The notes below the pieces were generated by a model. It was not told the origin of the DNA. It ran no database searches and saw only the letters and a list, made by a program, of their open reading frames with translations. The translations under genes were made by a program, and so were the position numbers. Below, in pieces: positions 1 to 9,490 of a stretch of 59,785 nucleotides of DNA (positions are counted from its first letter, which is position 1; the number at the start of each line of letters is the position of its first letter). Source of the stretch: CAZJYI01 sp964550025 (lineage in GTDB: Bacteria; Verrucomicrobiota; Kiritimatiellia; UBA8416; CAYOBW01); contig CAZJYI010000061.1 in assembly GCA_964550025.1 (NCBI GenBank), forward strand, positions 1 to 59,785, read 5' to 3'.

Positions 1-3000
1 ACCTCCAGCAGCTCAAGACGCCGGACGTCATCATTCGCAACGAGAAGCGCATGCTTCAGGAAGCGGTAGACGCGGTGTTCGACAACGGGCGCCACGGTCG
101 GCCCGTCACCGGCGCCGGCAACCGTCCTCTGAAGTCGTTGAGTGACATGCTCAAGGGCAAGACGGGGCGTTTTCGCCAGAACCTGCTGGGCAAGCGTGTC
201 GACTACTCCGGCCGCTCCGTCATTGTTGTGGGCCCCGAGCTCAAGCTGCACCAGTGCGGTCTTCCCAAGAAGATGGCCCTGGTCCTGTTCGAGCCGTTCA
301 TCATCCGGCGGCTGAAGGAGCTCGGCGTCGTGCACACGGTCCGCAGCGCCAAGAAGCTGATCGAGCGCCAGTCGGACGAAGTGTGGGAGATTCTCGAGGA
401 GATCACCCAGGACAAGACAGTGATGCTCAACCGTGCGCCGACGTTGCACCGGCTGAGCGTGCAGTCGTTCGAGCCGATTCTGGTCGAGGGCGAAGCCATT
501 CAGATCCACCCCCTCGTCTGCACGGCGTTCAACGCGGACTTCGACGGCGACCAGATGGCGGTTCACGTGCCGCTCTCCATCGAGGCGCAGCTCGAATCGC
601 GGTTGCTCATGATGTCGACCAACAGCATTTTCTCGCCGTCGAGCGGGAAGTCCATTATGACGCCGACGCAGGACATCGCGCTGGGCATCTACTACCTGAC
701 GGCGCTGAGCCAGGCCGACAAGCTCAAGCTGTTCCGCAGGCAGATGTCGAAGTCCGAAGAGATCGAGCATCTGCCGATCCTGTCCGACGTGAACGAGGTG
801 CGGCTTGCGCGGGACGAGAACGAGGTCGGCCTGCACGATCGCATTCGTTACCGCAATCCCGATCTGGGACGCGATACGGTGATGGGAGACGCGGAGGCCA
901 AGACGCTCGAGACGACCGTGGGGCGCGTCCTGTTCAACGAGATCTGGCCGGATGAGATCGGCTTTGTGAACCAGCTCGTCGACAAGAGCCTGCTGGGCAC
1001 GCTGATCTGGCACTGCCACCGCATCTCGGGGCACGACCGCACCGTACAGGCGCTTGACGACCTGAAACAGCTCGGTTTCGAGCACGCCACGCTTGCGGGC
1101 GTTTCGATCGGAATGGAAGACATGATCATTCCGTCCGAGAAGAACGGGATCATCGAGACGGCCCGCCAACAGGTCAAGGACGTGGATACGCAGTACCGCC
1201 AGGGGATCATCACCGACGGTGAGCGTTACAACAAGATCGTCGATATCTGGACTCTGGCCACCGACGAAATCTCCAACGCGATGTATCGCGCGATCGAAGA
1301 GAACGCCGATAGCGATGAGACCAACCCGGTATTCATGATGGTGGACTCGAAGGCCCGCGGCAGCCGGCAGCAGATTCGCCAGTTGGCGGGCATGCGCGGC
1401 CTGATGGCAAAACCCTCGGGCGAGATCATCGAGCGCCCGATCACGTCGAACTTCCGCGAGGGCCTGAGCGTTCTGGAGTATTTCATCAGCACGCATGGCG
1501 CCCGCAAGGGTCTGGCGGATACCGCGCTCAAGACCGCGGACGCCGGGTACCTGACGCGCAAGCTGGTCGACGTGGCCCAGGATGTCATTGTGGTCGAGAA
1601 GGACTGCAACACGGTCAACGGCATCGAGATCAGCGCGATGACCGAGGGAGACGAGGAGCTCATCTCCCTCCACGATCGCGTTCTCGGCCGCACAACGCTG
1701 AACGACATCCGCGATCCGATCACGGAGGACACGATCGTGGCGGCCGGCGATGAGATCGACGAAGGAGCCTGTGAGAGAATGCAGTCCATCGGTGCCGAGC
1801 GCGTGCGCATCCGCAGCGTGCTGACCTGCGAGTCGCGCCGCGGCGTTTGCGCCAAGTGCTACGGGCGCGACCTGGCCACGGGCCGGCCCGTCGAGGTCGG
1901 TACGGCCGTTGGAATCATTGCCGCGCAGTCGATCGGCGAGCCGGGAACGCAGCTCACGATGCGGACGTTCCACATCGGCGGTACGGCGAGCTCGGTCTTC
2001 AAGCAGCCCGAGATCAACGCCAAGAATCCCGGCATCGTTCGCTACCACGATCTGCGCGTGGTCAAAAACGAGGACGGCGACAACGTGGTGCTCAACAAGA
2101 ACGGCGCCATCAGCATTCACCACGAGACAGGGCATGAGCTGGAGCGCTACACGACGGCGATGGGCGCCGTGGTGTTGGTCGAGGACGGCGGCAGCATCAA
2201 GAAGGGCGCCTGCCTGGCCCAGTGGGACCCGTACAGTGTGCCGATTCTGGCCGAGCAGGAGGGTATCGTCAGCTTCCATGACTTCGTGGAGAACGTCTCC
2301 GTCAAGAAGGAAGTCGACGAGAGTACGGGGCTGCGTGGAACGGTCGTACTCGAGACGAAAGAGGACCTGCATCCGCAGATCATCATTCGGGACGACGCCT
2401 CGAAGGAGGTCCTCGGCTTCTACAGCATTCCCGCCGGGGCGCACGTGGTGGCCAAGGAAGGTCTCCGCGTGAAACCGGGCGAGCGACTCGCCAGGACGCC
2501 GCGGAAGGAGTCGAAGACGCGTGACATCACGGGCGGTCTGCCGCGCGTGGCGGAGCTGTTCGAGGCGCGTCAGCCGAAGGATGCGGCCGAGATCGCCAAG
2601 ATCGAGGGGATCGTCGACTTCGCGCCCAATCAGCGCGGGCGGCGTTGCCTGGTGATTCGCGACGAGACGACCGGCGGCACCGAGGAGCACCTGATTCCGA
2701 TGGGCAAACACATCGTGGTGTTCAAGGGCGACCGCGTGCGCAAGGGACAGCAGCTCACGGAAGGGCCGATCGTGCCGCAGGAGATCCTGGAGGTCTGCGG
2801 TCCGCAGGAGCTGCAGGAGTACCTGGTCAACGAAGTGCAGCAGGTCTACCGGCTGCAGGGCGTGGAGATCAACGACAAGCACATCGAGACGATCGTGCGG
2901 CAGATGCTGCGCAAGATCAAGATCACCAACCCGGGCGACACGCAGTTCCTGTGGGGTGAACAGGTCACGAAACAGCGCTTTGTCGAAGAGAACGAGCAGG

Positions 3001-3326
3001 CCATTGCCGAGGGCAAGCGGCCGGCCGAGGCTACGCCGGCGCTGCTGGGGATCACAAAGGCGTCGCTGGAGACGGAGAGTTTCATCTCGGCCGCATCTTT
3101 CCAGGACACGACGCGCGTTCTTACGGACGCCGCAACGCTGGGTCGTATCGACACGCTGCGCGGGTTCAAGGAGAACGTTATCATGGGACACCTGATCCCC
3201 GGAGGAACAGGGTTCCCGATGCACCGCAGCATCAAACTCGTTCCGTTGGCGGAGCCGATTGCGGAAGAGGAATTGATGCCGGAAGAGGAGGACAAGAGCA
3301 AGGCGCTGCAAGATCTTTTGGGTTGA
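1..3326 (+). CDS. rpoC: DNA-directed RNA polymerase subunit beta' (5' partial)
   Basis: Catalytic beta' subunit of RNA polymerase. The frame is already open at base 3 and the first residues (TPDVIIRNEKRML) correspond to about residue 290 of the E. coli protein, so roughly 300 N-terminal residues lie outside the window. About 1,107 residues are visible. The Mg2+-binding motif NADFDGD is encoded at 531-551. The second zinc site is visible as KDCN near 1,600 and C-ESRRGV-C-AK-C near 1,828-1,860. The bridge helix/trigger loop region (GIIAAQSIGEPGTQ, then LTMRTFHIGG) is at about 1,913-1,983. The protein ends in an acidic tail before TGA at 3,324-3,326. It directly precedes the str operon, as in many bacteria. 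Confidence 0.98.
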   Translation, partial: LQQLKTPDVIIRNEKRMLQEAVDAVFDNGRHGRPVTGAGNRPLKSLSDMLKGKTGRFRQNLLGKRVDYSGRSVIVVGPELKLHQCGLPKKMALVLFEPFIIRRLKELGVVHTVRSAKKLIERQSDEVWEILEEITQDKTVMLNRAPTLHRLSVQSFEPILVEGEAIQIHPLVCTAFNADFDGDQMAVHVPLSIEAQLESRLLMMSTNSIFSPSSGKSIMTPTQDIALGIYYLTALSQADKLKLFRRQMSKSEEIEHLPILSDVNEVRLARDENEVGLHDRIRYRNPDLGRDTVMGDAEAKTLETTVGRVLFNEIWPDEIGFVNQLVDKSLLGTLIWHCHRISGHDRTVQALDDLKQLGFEHATLAGVSIGMEDMIIPSEKNGIIETARQQVKDVDTQYRQGIITDGERYNKIVDIWTLATDEISNAMYRAIEENADSDETNPVFMMVDSKARGSRQQIRQLAGMRGLMAKPSGEIIERPITSNFREGLSVLEYFISTHGARKGLADTALKTADAGYLTRKLVDVAQDVIVVEKDCNTVNGIEISAMTEGDEELISLHDRVLGRTTLNDIRDPITEDTIVAAGDEIDEGACERMQSIGAERVRIRSVLTCESRRGVCAKCYGRDLATGRPVEVGTAVGIIAAQSIGEPGTQLTMRTFHIGGTASSVFKQPEINAKNPGIVRYHDLRVVKNEDGDNVVLNKNGAISIHHETGHELERYTTAMGAVVLVEDGGSIKKGACLAQWDPYSVPILAEQEGIVSFHDFVENVSVKKEVDESTGLRGTVVLETKEDLHPQIIIRDDASKEVLGFYSIPAGAHVVAKEGLRVKPGERLARTPRKESKTRDITGGLPRVAELFEARQPKDAAEIAKIEGIVDFAPNQRGRRCLVIRDETTGGTEEHLIPMGKHIVVFKGDRVRKGQQLTEGPIVPQEILEVCGPQELQEYLVNEVQQVYRLQGVEINDKHIETIVRQMLRKIKITNPGDTQFLWGEQVTKQRFVEENEQAIAEGKRPAEATPALLGITKASLETESFISAASFQDTTRVLTDAATLGRIDTLRGFKENVIMGHLIPGGTGFPMHRSIKLVPLAEPIAEEELMPEEEDKSKALQDLLG

Positions 3327-3336
3327 GCCTTGTTTC

Positions 3337-3368
3337 GGCCGGGATGGGCTGTTAGCATCCGGCCTTTT
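3337..3368 (+). terminator. Possible intrinsic terminator/attenuator between rpoC and rpsL
   Basis: GGCCGGGATG at 3337-3346 can pair with CATCCGGCC at 3356-3364 (one bulged base), followed immediately by TTTT. The hairpin starts 11 bases after the rpoC stop and rpsL begins at 3392. No room is left for a complete promoter downstream, so partial readthrough into rpsL is the likely use. Structure seen in sequence; function inferred. Confidence 0.55.
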
Positions 3369-3391
3369 GTGTCAAAAAGAGGATAGAGAAT

Positions 3392-3769
3392 ATGCCCACG
3401 ATAAACCAACTCGTACGCAAGGGCAGGAAGACGGTTCGGCAGAAGAGCAAGGCGCCCGCATTGGCCGGTTGCCCGCAGCGGCGGGGCGTGTGCGTCGCCG
3501 TGAAGACACAGACGCCGAAGAAACCGAATTCCGCCTTGCGGAAAGTCGCCAGGGTGAGGTTGACCTCGGGCTACGAGGTTACGGCCTACATTCCGGGCGA
3601 AGGCCACAACCTTCAGGAGCACAGCGTGGTGCTCGTGCGGGGGGGGCGTGTGAAGGACCTTCCGGGTGTCCGCTACCATATCGTTCGCGGAACACTGGAT
3701 GCGTTGGGGGTTGACGGACGGAAACGCGGACGCTCCAAGTACGGCGTGAAGCGCGGCGCGAAGAGCTAA
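3392..3769 (+). CDS. rpsL: 30S ribosomal protein S12
   Basis: Decoding-centre ribosomal protein of 125 residues. Conserved blocks TPKKPNSALRK and GGRVKDLPGVRYHIVRG are present. The residues whose mutation gives streptomycin resistance in other bacteria are wild type here (K43, K88, P91 by direct count from the start, same numbering as E. coli with Met included). ATG start with a purine-rich stretch (AGAGGATAGAGA) upstream. First gene of the str operon; rpsG follows 13 bases downstream. Confidence 0.98.
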   Translation: MPTINQLVRKGRKTVRQKSKAPALAGCPQRRGVCVAVKTQTPKKPNSALRKVARVRLTSGYEVTAYIPGEGHNLQEHSVVLVRGGRVKDLPGVRYHIVRGTLDALGVDGRKRGRSKYGVKRGAKS

Positions 3770-3782
3770 TTCGGAGTGAAAC

Positions 3783-4253
3783 ATGGCGAGACGGCGTAAA
3801 GCGGAACACAGGGTCGTGATACCTGACCCGAAGTACAACAGCGAGCTCGTGGCCCGTCTGATCAACTACGTGATGGAACGCGGCAAGAAGTCGACGGCCG
3901 AGAAGATTGTCTACGGCGCATTGGCGGAGATTGAGTCCGTCATGAACGAGAATCCTCTCGAGGTTCTGATTCGGGCCGTGGACAACATGAAGCCCAGGGT
4001 CGAGGTGCGGTCGCGGCGCGTTGGCGGCGCCACGTACCAGGTGCCCGTGGAGATCAGCCGCAATCGCCAGTTGGCGCTGGCCTTGCGCTGGTTGATCAGC
4101 TACTCGCAGACACGCCGCGGCGTGCCGATGCGCAAGGCGCTGGCGATGGAGCTGATGGACGCCTACAAGACGCAGGGCGCGGTGATAAAGAAGCGAGACG
4201 ACACGCACAAGATGGCGCAGGCGAACAGGGCCTTTGCGCACTATGCCTGGTAG
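3783..4253 (+). CDS. rpsG: 30S ribosomal protein S7
   Basis: Primary 16S rRNA 3'-domain assembly protein, 156 residues, the normal length. It begins MARRRKAEHR and contains the conserved AEKIVYGAL and VRSRRVGGATYQVPVE segments and the terminal FAHYAW. It sits between rpsL and fusA in canonical str order, 46 bases before fusA. Confidence 0.98.
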   Translation: MARRRKAEHRVVIPDPKYNSELVARLINYVMERGKKSTAEKIVYGALAEIESVMNENPLEVLIRAVDNMKPRVEVRSRRVGGATYQVPVEISRNRQLALALRWLISYSQTRRGVPMRKALAMELMDAYKTQGAVIKKRDDTHKMAQANRAFAHYAW

Positions 4254-4299
4254 ACGGCGCCGGGGATGAACCGACGAGCCGCGGAAACGCAGTACGGAA

Positions 4300-6441
4300 A
4301 TGGCAACTGTCGTGGAACAGAGGACACAGGGTAAACGATCCGCAAAGGGCGACGGACGCAAGTCCGCGCCACGCCCGCGGGCTCTGTCCATGGTCCGCAA
4401 CATCGGCATCATCGCCCACATCGATGCCGGCAAGACGACCACGACCGAACGCATGCTGTACTACGCGGGACGCCTGCACAAGATGGGCGAGGTCCATGAC
4501 GGCACGGCCGTGATGGACTACATGGCGCAGGAAAAGGAACGCGGCATCACCATCACCAGCGCGGCGACAACCTGCTTCTGGCGCGATCACCAGGTCAACG
4601 TGATCGACACGCCGGGCCACGTCGACTTCACGGTGGAGGTCGAACGATCGCTACGCGCGCTGGACGGCGCCATCGGCGTGTTCTGCGGGGTTGCCGGCGT
4701 ACAGCCGCAGTCCGAAACCGTCTGGCACCAATCCGAGCACTACGGCATTCCCCGCATCGCCTTCATCAACAAGATGGACCGTCTGGGCGCCGACTTTGAG
4801 TCTGCGGTCAGCGACATGCGCGAGCGCCTGGGATCGAATGCCGTTCCCGTGCAGCTCCCCTGGGGTGCGGAAGAGGATTTCAAGGGCATCGTCGACCTGA
4901 TCCGGATGCAGGCCGTGGTGTTCGACGACGGGAGCCTGGGCGCCGACATGGACGTGGTGGCCATTCCGTCGGAGCTGGCGGCCGCCGCGGAAGAGGCCCG
5001 CGCCGCCCTGATCGAGAACGTGGCCGAGAAGGACGAGGCCGTTCTGAACGCGTACGTGGAGAACCCGGACGTGGCCTCTGATCTGCTCGTTGCCGGCATT
5101 CGCCGTGCCACGGTGGGGGGCGACCTGGTGCCGGTGTTGTGCGGATCGGCCCTGAAGAACAAGGGCGTTCAGCAGGTCCTGGACGCCGTGGTCGATTACC
5201 TGCCATCACCACTGGACGTGCCCGTCGTCGAGGGCGTGCATCCCAAGAGCGGCGAAGCGGTGACGCGCGAGGCTGACGATGCCGCGCCCATGAGCGCCAT
5301 CGTTTTCAAGCTGACGACCGATCCGTACGTGGGCAAGCTGGCATTCACCCGCGTGTACTCGGGGCGCATCCGCAAGGGGCAGAACGTGTTCAACCCGCGC
5401 ACGCGAAAGCGGGAGCGCGTGCAGCGTATTCTGCGCCTGCATGCCGACAGCCGCGAGGACATCGCAGAGCTGTTTGCCGGGGAAATCGCCGCATTGGCCG
5501 GACTCAAGGAGTTCACGACCGGCGATACGCTGTGCGTGGAAAACGCCCCCGTGCAGCTCGCCGGCATCGGCTTCCCGGAACCCGTCATGTTCATGGCGAT
5601 CGAGCCCCGGTCGAGCTCCGACCGCGACAAGCTTGAGGAAGCGCTGGAGACGCTGTCGTCCGAAGATCCGACCTGTATCGTGCGCGAGGATCCCGAAACG
5701 GGGCAGACGATTCTCAGTGGAATGGGCGAGCTGCATCTCGAGATCTTGAAAGAACGCCTGCGTCGCGAGTTCAAAGTGGAGGCCAATACCGGTCGTCCGA
5801 TGGTGGCCTACCGGGAGACGGTGACGGCCAACGGCAGGGCCGAGCACGTGTTCGACCGCGACATCGGCGGCAAGCGCCAGTACGCACGCGTCGTGGTCGA
5901 GCTTTCGCCGCGCGAAAGAGGAACTGGAATAAGTGTTGATTTTGATGTTTCGTCAGCTATGATACCGCCCGCTTTTCGACAAGATGTCGAAGAAGGCTTG
6001 CACGATGCGATCATGACCGGCGTGCTGGCCAGATACCCGTTGACGGACATTTCCGTCCGTGTTACCGACGGCAGTTTCGATGCCGAGGCTTCCACCGAAG
6101 TGGCGTTCCGGACGGCGGCTGTGATGGCGTTTCGAGATGCGGTTGTGGCGGCTGACGCGGAGATCTTGGAGCCGATCATGCGGCTTGAGATCACCACGCC
6201 GGGCGAGCACATGGGTGATGTCATGGCGGACTTGAATACCCGTCGAGGCAGGGTCAGGGAAATGACCGCACGCGGAACGATGCAAATCATCCGCGCCGCG
6301 GTCCCACTGGCGGAACTGTTCGGGTATGCGACGGTGATCCGTTCACAAACGAAGGGTCGGGCGGGCTACACGTTGGAGCCGGAACAGTTCGACGTGGTAC
6401 CGAAAGCGGTCAAAGAAGAGTTACTGAACAGGTGGCATTAG
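4300..6441 (+). CDS. fusA: Elongation factor G, divergent domain IV
   Basis: Ribosomal translocase GTPase, 713 residues. G1 (AHIDAGKT, residues 39-46), DTPGH and NKMD motifs are intact. About 30 residues precede the G domain, some 20 more than usual, and are basic (Lys/Arg). Domain IV is unusual: the HKKQTGG-type motif of canonical EF-G is replaced by FDRDIGGKRQYA, and the usual tip loop GG-x-IPKE reads SSAMIPPAF. The segment VFCGVAGVQPQSETVW also recalls the EF-G2/mitochondrial-like subfamilies rather than the housekeeping bacterial form. It lies at the normal str position, so it may be the main translocase. An alternative start at 4390 would leave almost nothing before the P-loop and is unlikely. 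No tuf gene follows; rpsJ starts one base after the stop. Confidence 0.93.
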   Translation: MATVVEQRTQGKRSAKGDGRKSAPRPRALSMVRNIGIIAHIDAGKTTTTERMLYYAGRLHKMGEVHDGTAVMDYMAQEKERGITITSAATTCFWRDHQVNVIDTPGHVDFTVEVERSLRALDGAIGVFCGVAGVQPQSETVWHQSEHYGIPRIAFINKMDRLGADFESAVSDMRERLGSNAVPVQLPWGAEEDFKGIVDLIRMQAVVFDDGSLGADMDVVAIPSELAAAAEEARAALIENVAEKDEAVLNAYVENPDVASDLLVAGIRRATVGGDLVPVLCGSALKNKGVQQVLDAVVDYLPSPLDVPVVEGVHPKSGEAVTREADDAAPMSAIVFKLTTDPYVGKLAFTRVYSGRIRKGQNVFNPRTRKRERVQRILRLHADSREDIAELFAGEIAALAGLKEFTTGDTLCVENAPVQLAGIGFPEPVMFMAIEPRSSSDRDKLEEALETLSSEDPTCIVREDPETGQTILSGMGELHLEILKERLRREFKVEANTGRPMVAYRETVTANGRAEHVFDRDIGGKRQYARVVVELSPRERGTGISVDFDVSSAMIPPAFRQDVEEGLHDAIMTGVLARYPLTDISVRVTDGSFDAEASTEVAFRTAAVMAFRDAVVAADAEILEPIMRLEITTPGEHMGDVMADLNTRRGRVREMTARGTMQIIRAAVPLAELFGYATVIRSQTKGRAGYTLEPEQFDVVPKAVKEELLNRWH

Positions 6442-6442
6442 A

Positions 6443-6751
6443 ATGGAAGGTCAACGAATCAGAATTCGCCTGCAGGCGTACGATCACAGTGTCCTGGACC
6501 AGGCTGTGACGGACATCATCGAAACGGCGAAGGGCACGGGCGCACGCGTCGTCGGTCCCACGCCTCTGCCCACGCGAATCGAGCGGTTCACGGTCAATCG
6601 TAGTCCTCACGTGAACAAGAAGTCGATGGACCAGTTCGAGATGCGCACACACAAGCGTTTGCTCGATATCGTAGAGCCGACGGCCAAGACAGTGGATGAG
6701 TTGAAGAAGCTGAATCTGCCGGCGGGTGTCGACATAACCATCAAGATCTGA
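6443..6751 (+). CDS. rpsJ: 30S ribosomal protein S10
   Basis: S10 (NusE), component of the 30S head and of transcription antitermination complexes. 102 residues with the conserved IRIRLQAYDHSVLD start, PTRIERFTVNRSPHVNKKS block and DITIKI end. The ATG lies one base after the fusA TAG, so the str and S10 operons appear fused and translationally coupled here, with no tuf between them. Confidence 0.98.
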   Translation: MEGQRIRIRLQAYDHSVLDQAVTDIIETAKGTGARVVGPTPLPTRIERFTVNRSPHVNKKSMDQFEMRTHKRLLDIVEPTAKTVDELKKLNLPAGVDITIKI

Positions 6752-6759
6752 GTGAAACG

Positions 6760-7404
6760 ATGCAAGGGTTACTAGGCAGAAAGATGGGGATGACGCAGGT
6801 CTTCGACGACCAGGGACATCGCGTGGCGGTGACCGTGATCGAGGCGGGCCCCTGCGTGGTCATCCAGAAGAAGACGGCCGAGAAGGACGGCTATGACGCG
6901 GTCCAGCTTGGCTTTGGTGAGCAGAAGCCGCAGCGCGTTACGAAACCGTTGGCAAAGCGGTTCGAGAACGCGGGTACCACGCCCAAGCGACTCCTGAAGG
7001 AGTTTGCCCTGGACGACGGCGAGGAACTCGACGTGGGGGACGCGGTGACGGCGGACGGCGTTTTCTCGGGCGCGACGTACGTTGACGTGACGGCGATGAC
7101 CAAGGGGCGCGGGTTCCAGGGCGTCGTCAAGAGACACCGCATGGGCGGTGGCCGGATGACGCACGGCGGGCACTCGAAGCGGCGTGTCGGATCGATCGGC
7201 CAGTGCTCCTATCCGGCCAACGTGGCCAAGGGGCAGCGCATGCCGGGGCAGATGGGGCGTGTGCGGGTTACGCAGCAGAACCTGAAGGTCGTGGCGGTGC
7301 GCGGCGAGGAGAACCTCCTGCTCGTGCGCGGCGCGGTTCCCGGTCCGACGGGCGGGATCGTCGTCGTCAGAAAGGCACTGAAGAAGGCAGGGAAGAAGTC
7401 ATGA
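6760..7404 (+). CDS. rplC: 50S ribosomal protein L3
   Basis: Early-assembling large-subunit protein whose loop reaches the peptidyl-transferase centre. 214 residues, starting MQGLLGRKMGMTQVF, with the conserved MTKGRGFQGVVKRH and GSIGQ-x9-KGQRMPGQMG loops. It overlaps rplD by four bases (ATGA), indicating coupling. Confidence 0.97.
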   Translation: MQGLLGRKMGMTQVFDDQGHRVAVTVIEAGPCVVIQKKTAEKDGYDAVQLGFGEQKPQRVTKPLAKRFENAGTTPKRLLKEFALDDGEELDVGDAVTADGVFSGATYVDVTAMTKGRGFQGVVKRHRMGGGRMTHGGHSKRRVGSIGQCSYPANVAKGQRMPGQMGRVRVTQQNLKVVAVRGEENLLLVRGAVPGPTGGIVVVRKALKKAGKKS

Positions 7405-8048
7405 GCAAATTGAACGTGTATGACGCGCAGGGCTCTTCCGTGGGTGAGTACGACGTGGCGGACAGCCTGCTGGTACTGGACCGCGGCGAACGGGCCGTGC
7501 ACGAGGTCGTCGTGGCGATGAATGCCGGTCGCCGTGCGGGCAACGCGTCCACGAAATGCAAGGGCGAGGTCGCCGGCAGCAACCGCAAGCCCTGGCGCCA
7601 GAAAGGCACGGGCCGTGCACGGGCCGGCTACCGCCAGTCTCCCATCTGGCGCGGCGGCGGCGTGGCCTTCGGTCCACGCCCCCGCAGCTATGCCAAGAAG
7701 GTGAATCGCAAGGTGGCGCGTCTGGCCTTTCGTCGTGCGCTGAGCCAGAAAGTGGCCGACGGCGAGGTCAAGGTGGTCGATGAACTGAAGCTGGCCGAAG
7801 GCAAGACCAAGCTCTTTGCCGCCCTGATGAAGGCCCTGGAGGTCAAGGGCGCCGCCCTGTTCGTCGTGGACGAGCTGGACGCAAACGTGGTGCTCGCCGC
7901 GCGCAACATTCCCAAGGTGGAAGTGGTCTGCGCACGCGATGTCAACGTGTACCAGTTGCTGCGCTACCCCCAGGTGGTCGCGAGCAAGTCCGCCATGGAG
8001 GTGCTTGCGCAGCGTCTCGGCGGGGAGAAGGCGGAGGTGGCGGCATGA
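7401..8048 (+). CDS. rplD: 50S ribosomal protein L4
   Basis: L4, lining the exit tunnel; in enterobacteria it also regulates the S10 operon. 215 residues from the ATG at 7401 that overlaps the rplC stop. The long conserved loop (GSNRKPWRQKGTGRARAG...RGGGVAFGP) is intact. The reading frame stays open further upstream to 7203, but that part is inside rplC and is not L4-like. It overlaps rplW by four bases. Confidence 0.97.
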   Translation: MSKLNVYDAQGSSVGEYDVADSLLVLDRGERAVHEVVVAMNAGRRAGNASTKCKGEVAGSNRKPWRQKGTGRARAGYRQSPIWRGGGVAFGPRPRSYAKKVNRKVARLAFRRALSQKVADGEVKVVDELKLAEGKTKLFAALMKALEVKGAALFVVDELDANVVLAARNIPKVEVVCARDVNVYQLLRYPQVVASKSAMEVLAQRLGGEKAEVAA

Positions 8049-8332
8049 AGAAATCTCCCGGCGCCATTGTGAAGCGGCTGCAGTTGACCGAGAAGGGAAC
8101 GCTGCTGTCGGAGAGAGAGAACAAGTACCTGTTCAAGGTGCATCCGTCGGCCAACAAGGTGGAGATCAAGCAGGCCGTCGAGGAGTTGTTCAACGTGTCG
8201 GTCGACAAGGTCAACACGATGAACTACAGGGGCAAGCGCAAGCGTTTGCGCACGGTGCGCTTCGGCCGGCGGGCCGACTGGAAACGCGCCGTCGTGACCC
8301 TGAGCGAGGGCAGCAAGATCGACCTGGCCTAG
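8045..8332 (+). CDS. rplW: 50S ribosomal protein L23
   Basis: Exit-tunnel rim protein that docks trigger factor and SRP. 95 residues with the typical LTEKGT, YLFKVHPSANKVEIKQAVEELF and VNTMNYRGKRKR segments. Start overlaps the rplD stop by four bases. Confidence 0.96.
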   Translation: MKKSPGAIVKRLQLTEKGTLLSERENKYLFKVHPSANKVEIKQAVEELFNVSVDKVNTMNYRGKRKRLRTVRFGRRADWKRAVVTLSEGSKIDLA

Positions 8333-8358
8333 CCGGGAACAGTGGATTGGGTGGCAAT

Positions 8359-9183
8359 ATGGCTCTGAAGAAATACAAACCGACGTCGCCGAGCCGGCGC
8401 TTCGCGACGGTCTCGACGTTTGACGAGATCACCAAGAAAAAGCCTGAGCGGACGCTGACCGAGCCCAAGAAGCGCAGTGGCGGCAGGAACTCGGCCGGCC
8501 GCATCTCGGTGCGCCATCGCGGCGGCGGGCACAAGCGCAAGTACCGCGTGATCGATTTTCGCAGGGAGAAAGCCGGTATCCCGGCCAAGGTGGCTGCGAT
8601 TGAATACGATCCGAACCGTTCGGCCAACATCGCGTTGCTGCACTACGTGGACGGGGAGAAACGTTACATTCTGGCGCCGACCGGCCTGGAGGTGGGGACG
8701 ATGGTTGTCTCCGGCCCGGAGGCCGAGCCGCTGCCCGGCAACGCCCTTCCGCTTTCGAAGATTCCCCTGGGTACGACGATACACAACATCGAGCTGGAGC
8801 CCGGCCGCGGCGGCAAGATCGTCCGCAGCGCGGGCATGGGTGCGCAGTTGATGGCTCGCGAGGGGCGTTTCGCGCAGGTGAAACTGCCGTCGAGCGAAAT
8901 CCGCCTGATCAACGTGCGCTGTCTGGCCACCGTGGGGGCGGTTGGCAACAAGGAGCACTCCAGCGTGAGCGACGGAAAGGCCGGTCGCCGGCGCTGGCGG
9001 GGCATTCGCCCGACGGTGCGCGGCGTTGCCATGAATCCGGTCGATCACCCCATGGGGGGTGGTGAGGGGCGCAGCTCCGGTGGCGGTCATCCCGTGTCGC
9101 CGTGGGGCAAGCTGGCCAAGGGCGGCAGGACGCGTTCCAAGCGCAAGCCGTCCAGTAAGTTCATCGTGAAGCGGAGAAAGTAA
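8359..9183 (+). CDS. rplB: 50S ribosomal protein L2
   Basis: L2, needed for subunit association and peptidyl-transferase assembly. 274 residues from ATG 8359, normal length. Conserved blocks are visible: NSAGRISVRHRGGGHKR, YDPNRSANIALL and the C-terminal VAMNPVDHPMGGGEGRSSGG region containing the functionally important histidine. rpsS follows three bases after the stop. Confidence 0.98.
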   Translation: MALKKYKPTSPSRRFATVSTFDEITKKKPERTLTEPKKRSGGRNSAGRISVRHRGGGHKRKYRVIDFRREKAGIPAKVAAIEYDPNRSANIALLHYVDGEKRYILAPTGLEVGTMVVSGPEAEPLPGNALPLSKIPLGTTIHNIELEPGRGGKIVRSAGMGAQLMAREGRFAQVKLPSSEIRLINVRCLATVGAVGNKEHSSVSDGKAGRRRWRGIRPTVRGVAMNPVDHPMGGGEGRSSGGGHPVSPWGKLAKGGRTRSKRKPSSKFIVKRRK

Positions 9184-9186
9184 GCC

Positions 9187-9471
9187 ATGGCACGTTCGCT
9201 GAAGAAGGGTTACTACGTCGAGGAGAAGCTCCTGAAGAAGGTCGAGCGGATGAACCGCACGGGCGACCGTCGTCCGATCAAGACGTGGTCCCGCCGTTCG
9301 ATGATTGTTCCCGAGTTCGTGGGGCATACGATGGCCATCCACAACGGGAGGCAGCACATTTCGATTTTCGTCACGGAGAACATGGTCGGCCACCGGCTCG
9401 GGGAGTTTGCCCCGACGCGGAGCTTCCGCCGTCACGGCGCGCATACGGACAAGACGCGCTCGTTGAAGTAG
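9187..9471 (+). CDS. rpsS: 30S ribosomal protein S19
   Basis: Small-subunit head protein, 94 residues, beginning MARSLKKGYYVEEKLL and including TWSRRSMIVPEFVGHTMAIHNG and GEFAPTRSFRRHG. It lies in normal S10-operon order between rplB and rplV. Confidence 0.98.
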   Translation: MARSLKKGYYVEEKLLKKVERMNRTGDRRPIKTWSRRSMIVPEFVGHTMAIHNGRQHISIFVTENMVGHRLGEFAPTRSFRRHGAHTDKTRSLK

Positions 9472-9490
9472 GCAGATTGAGAGGCATGCA

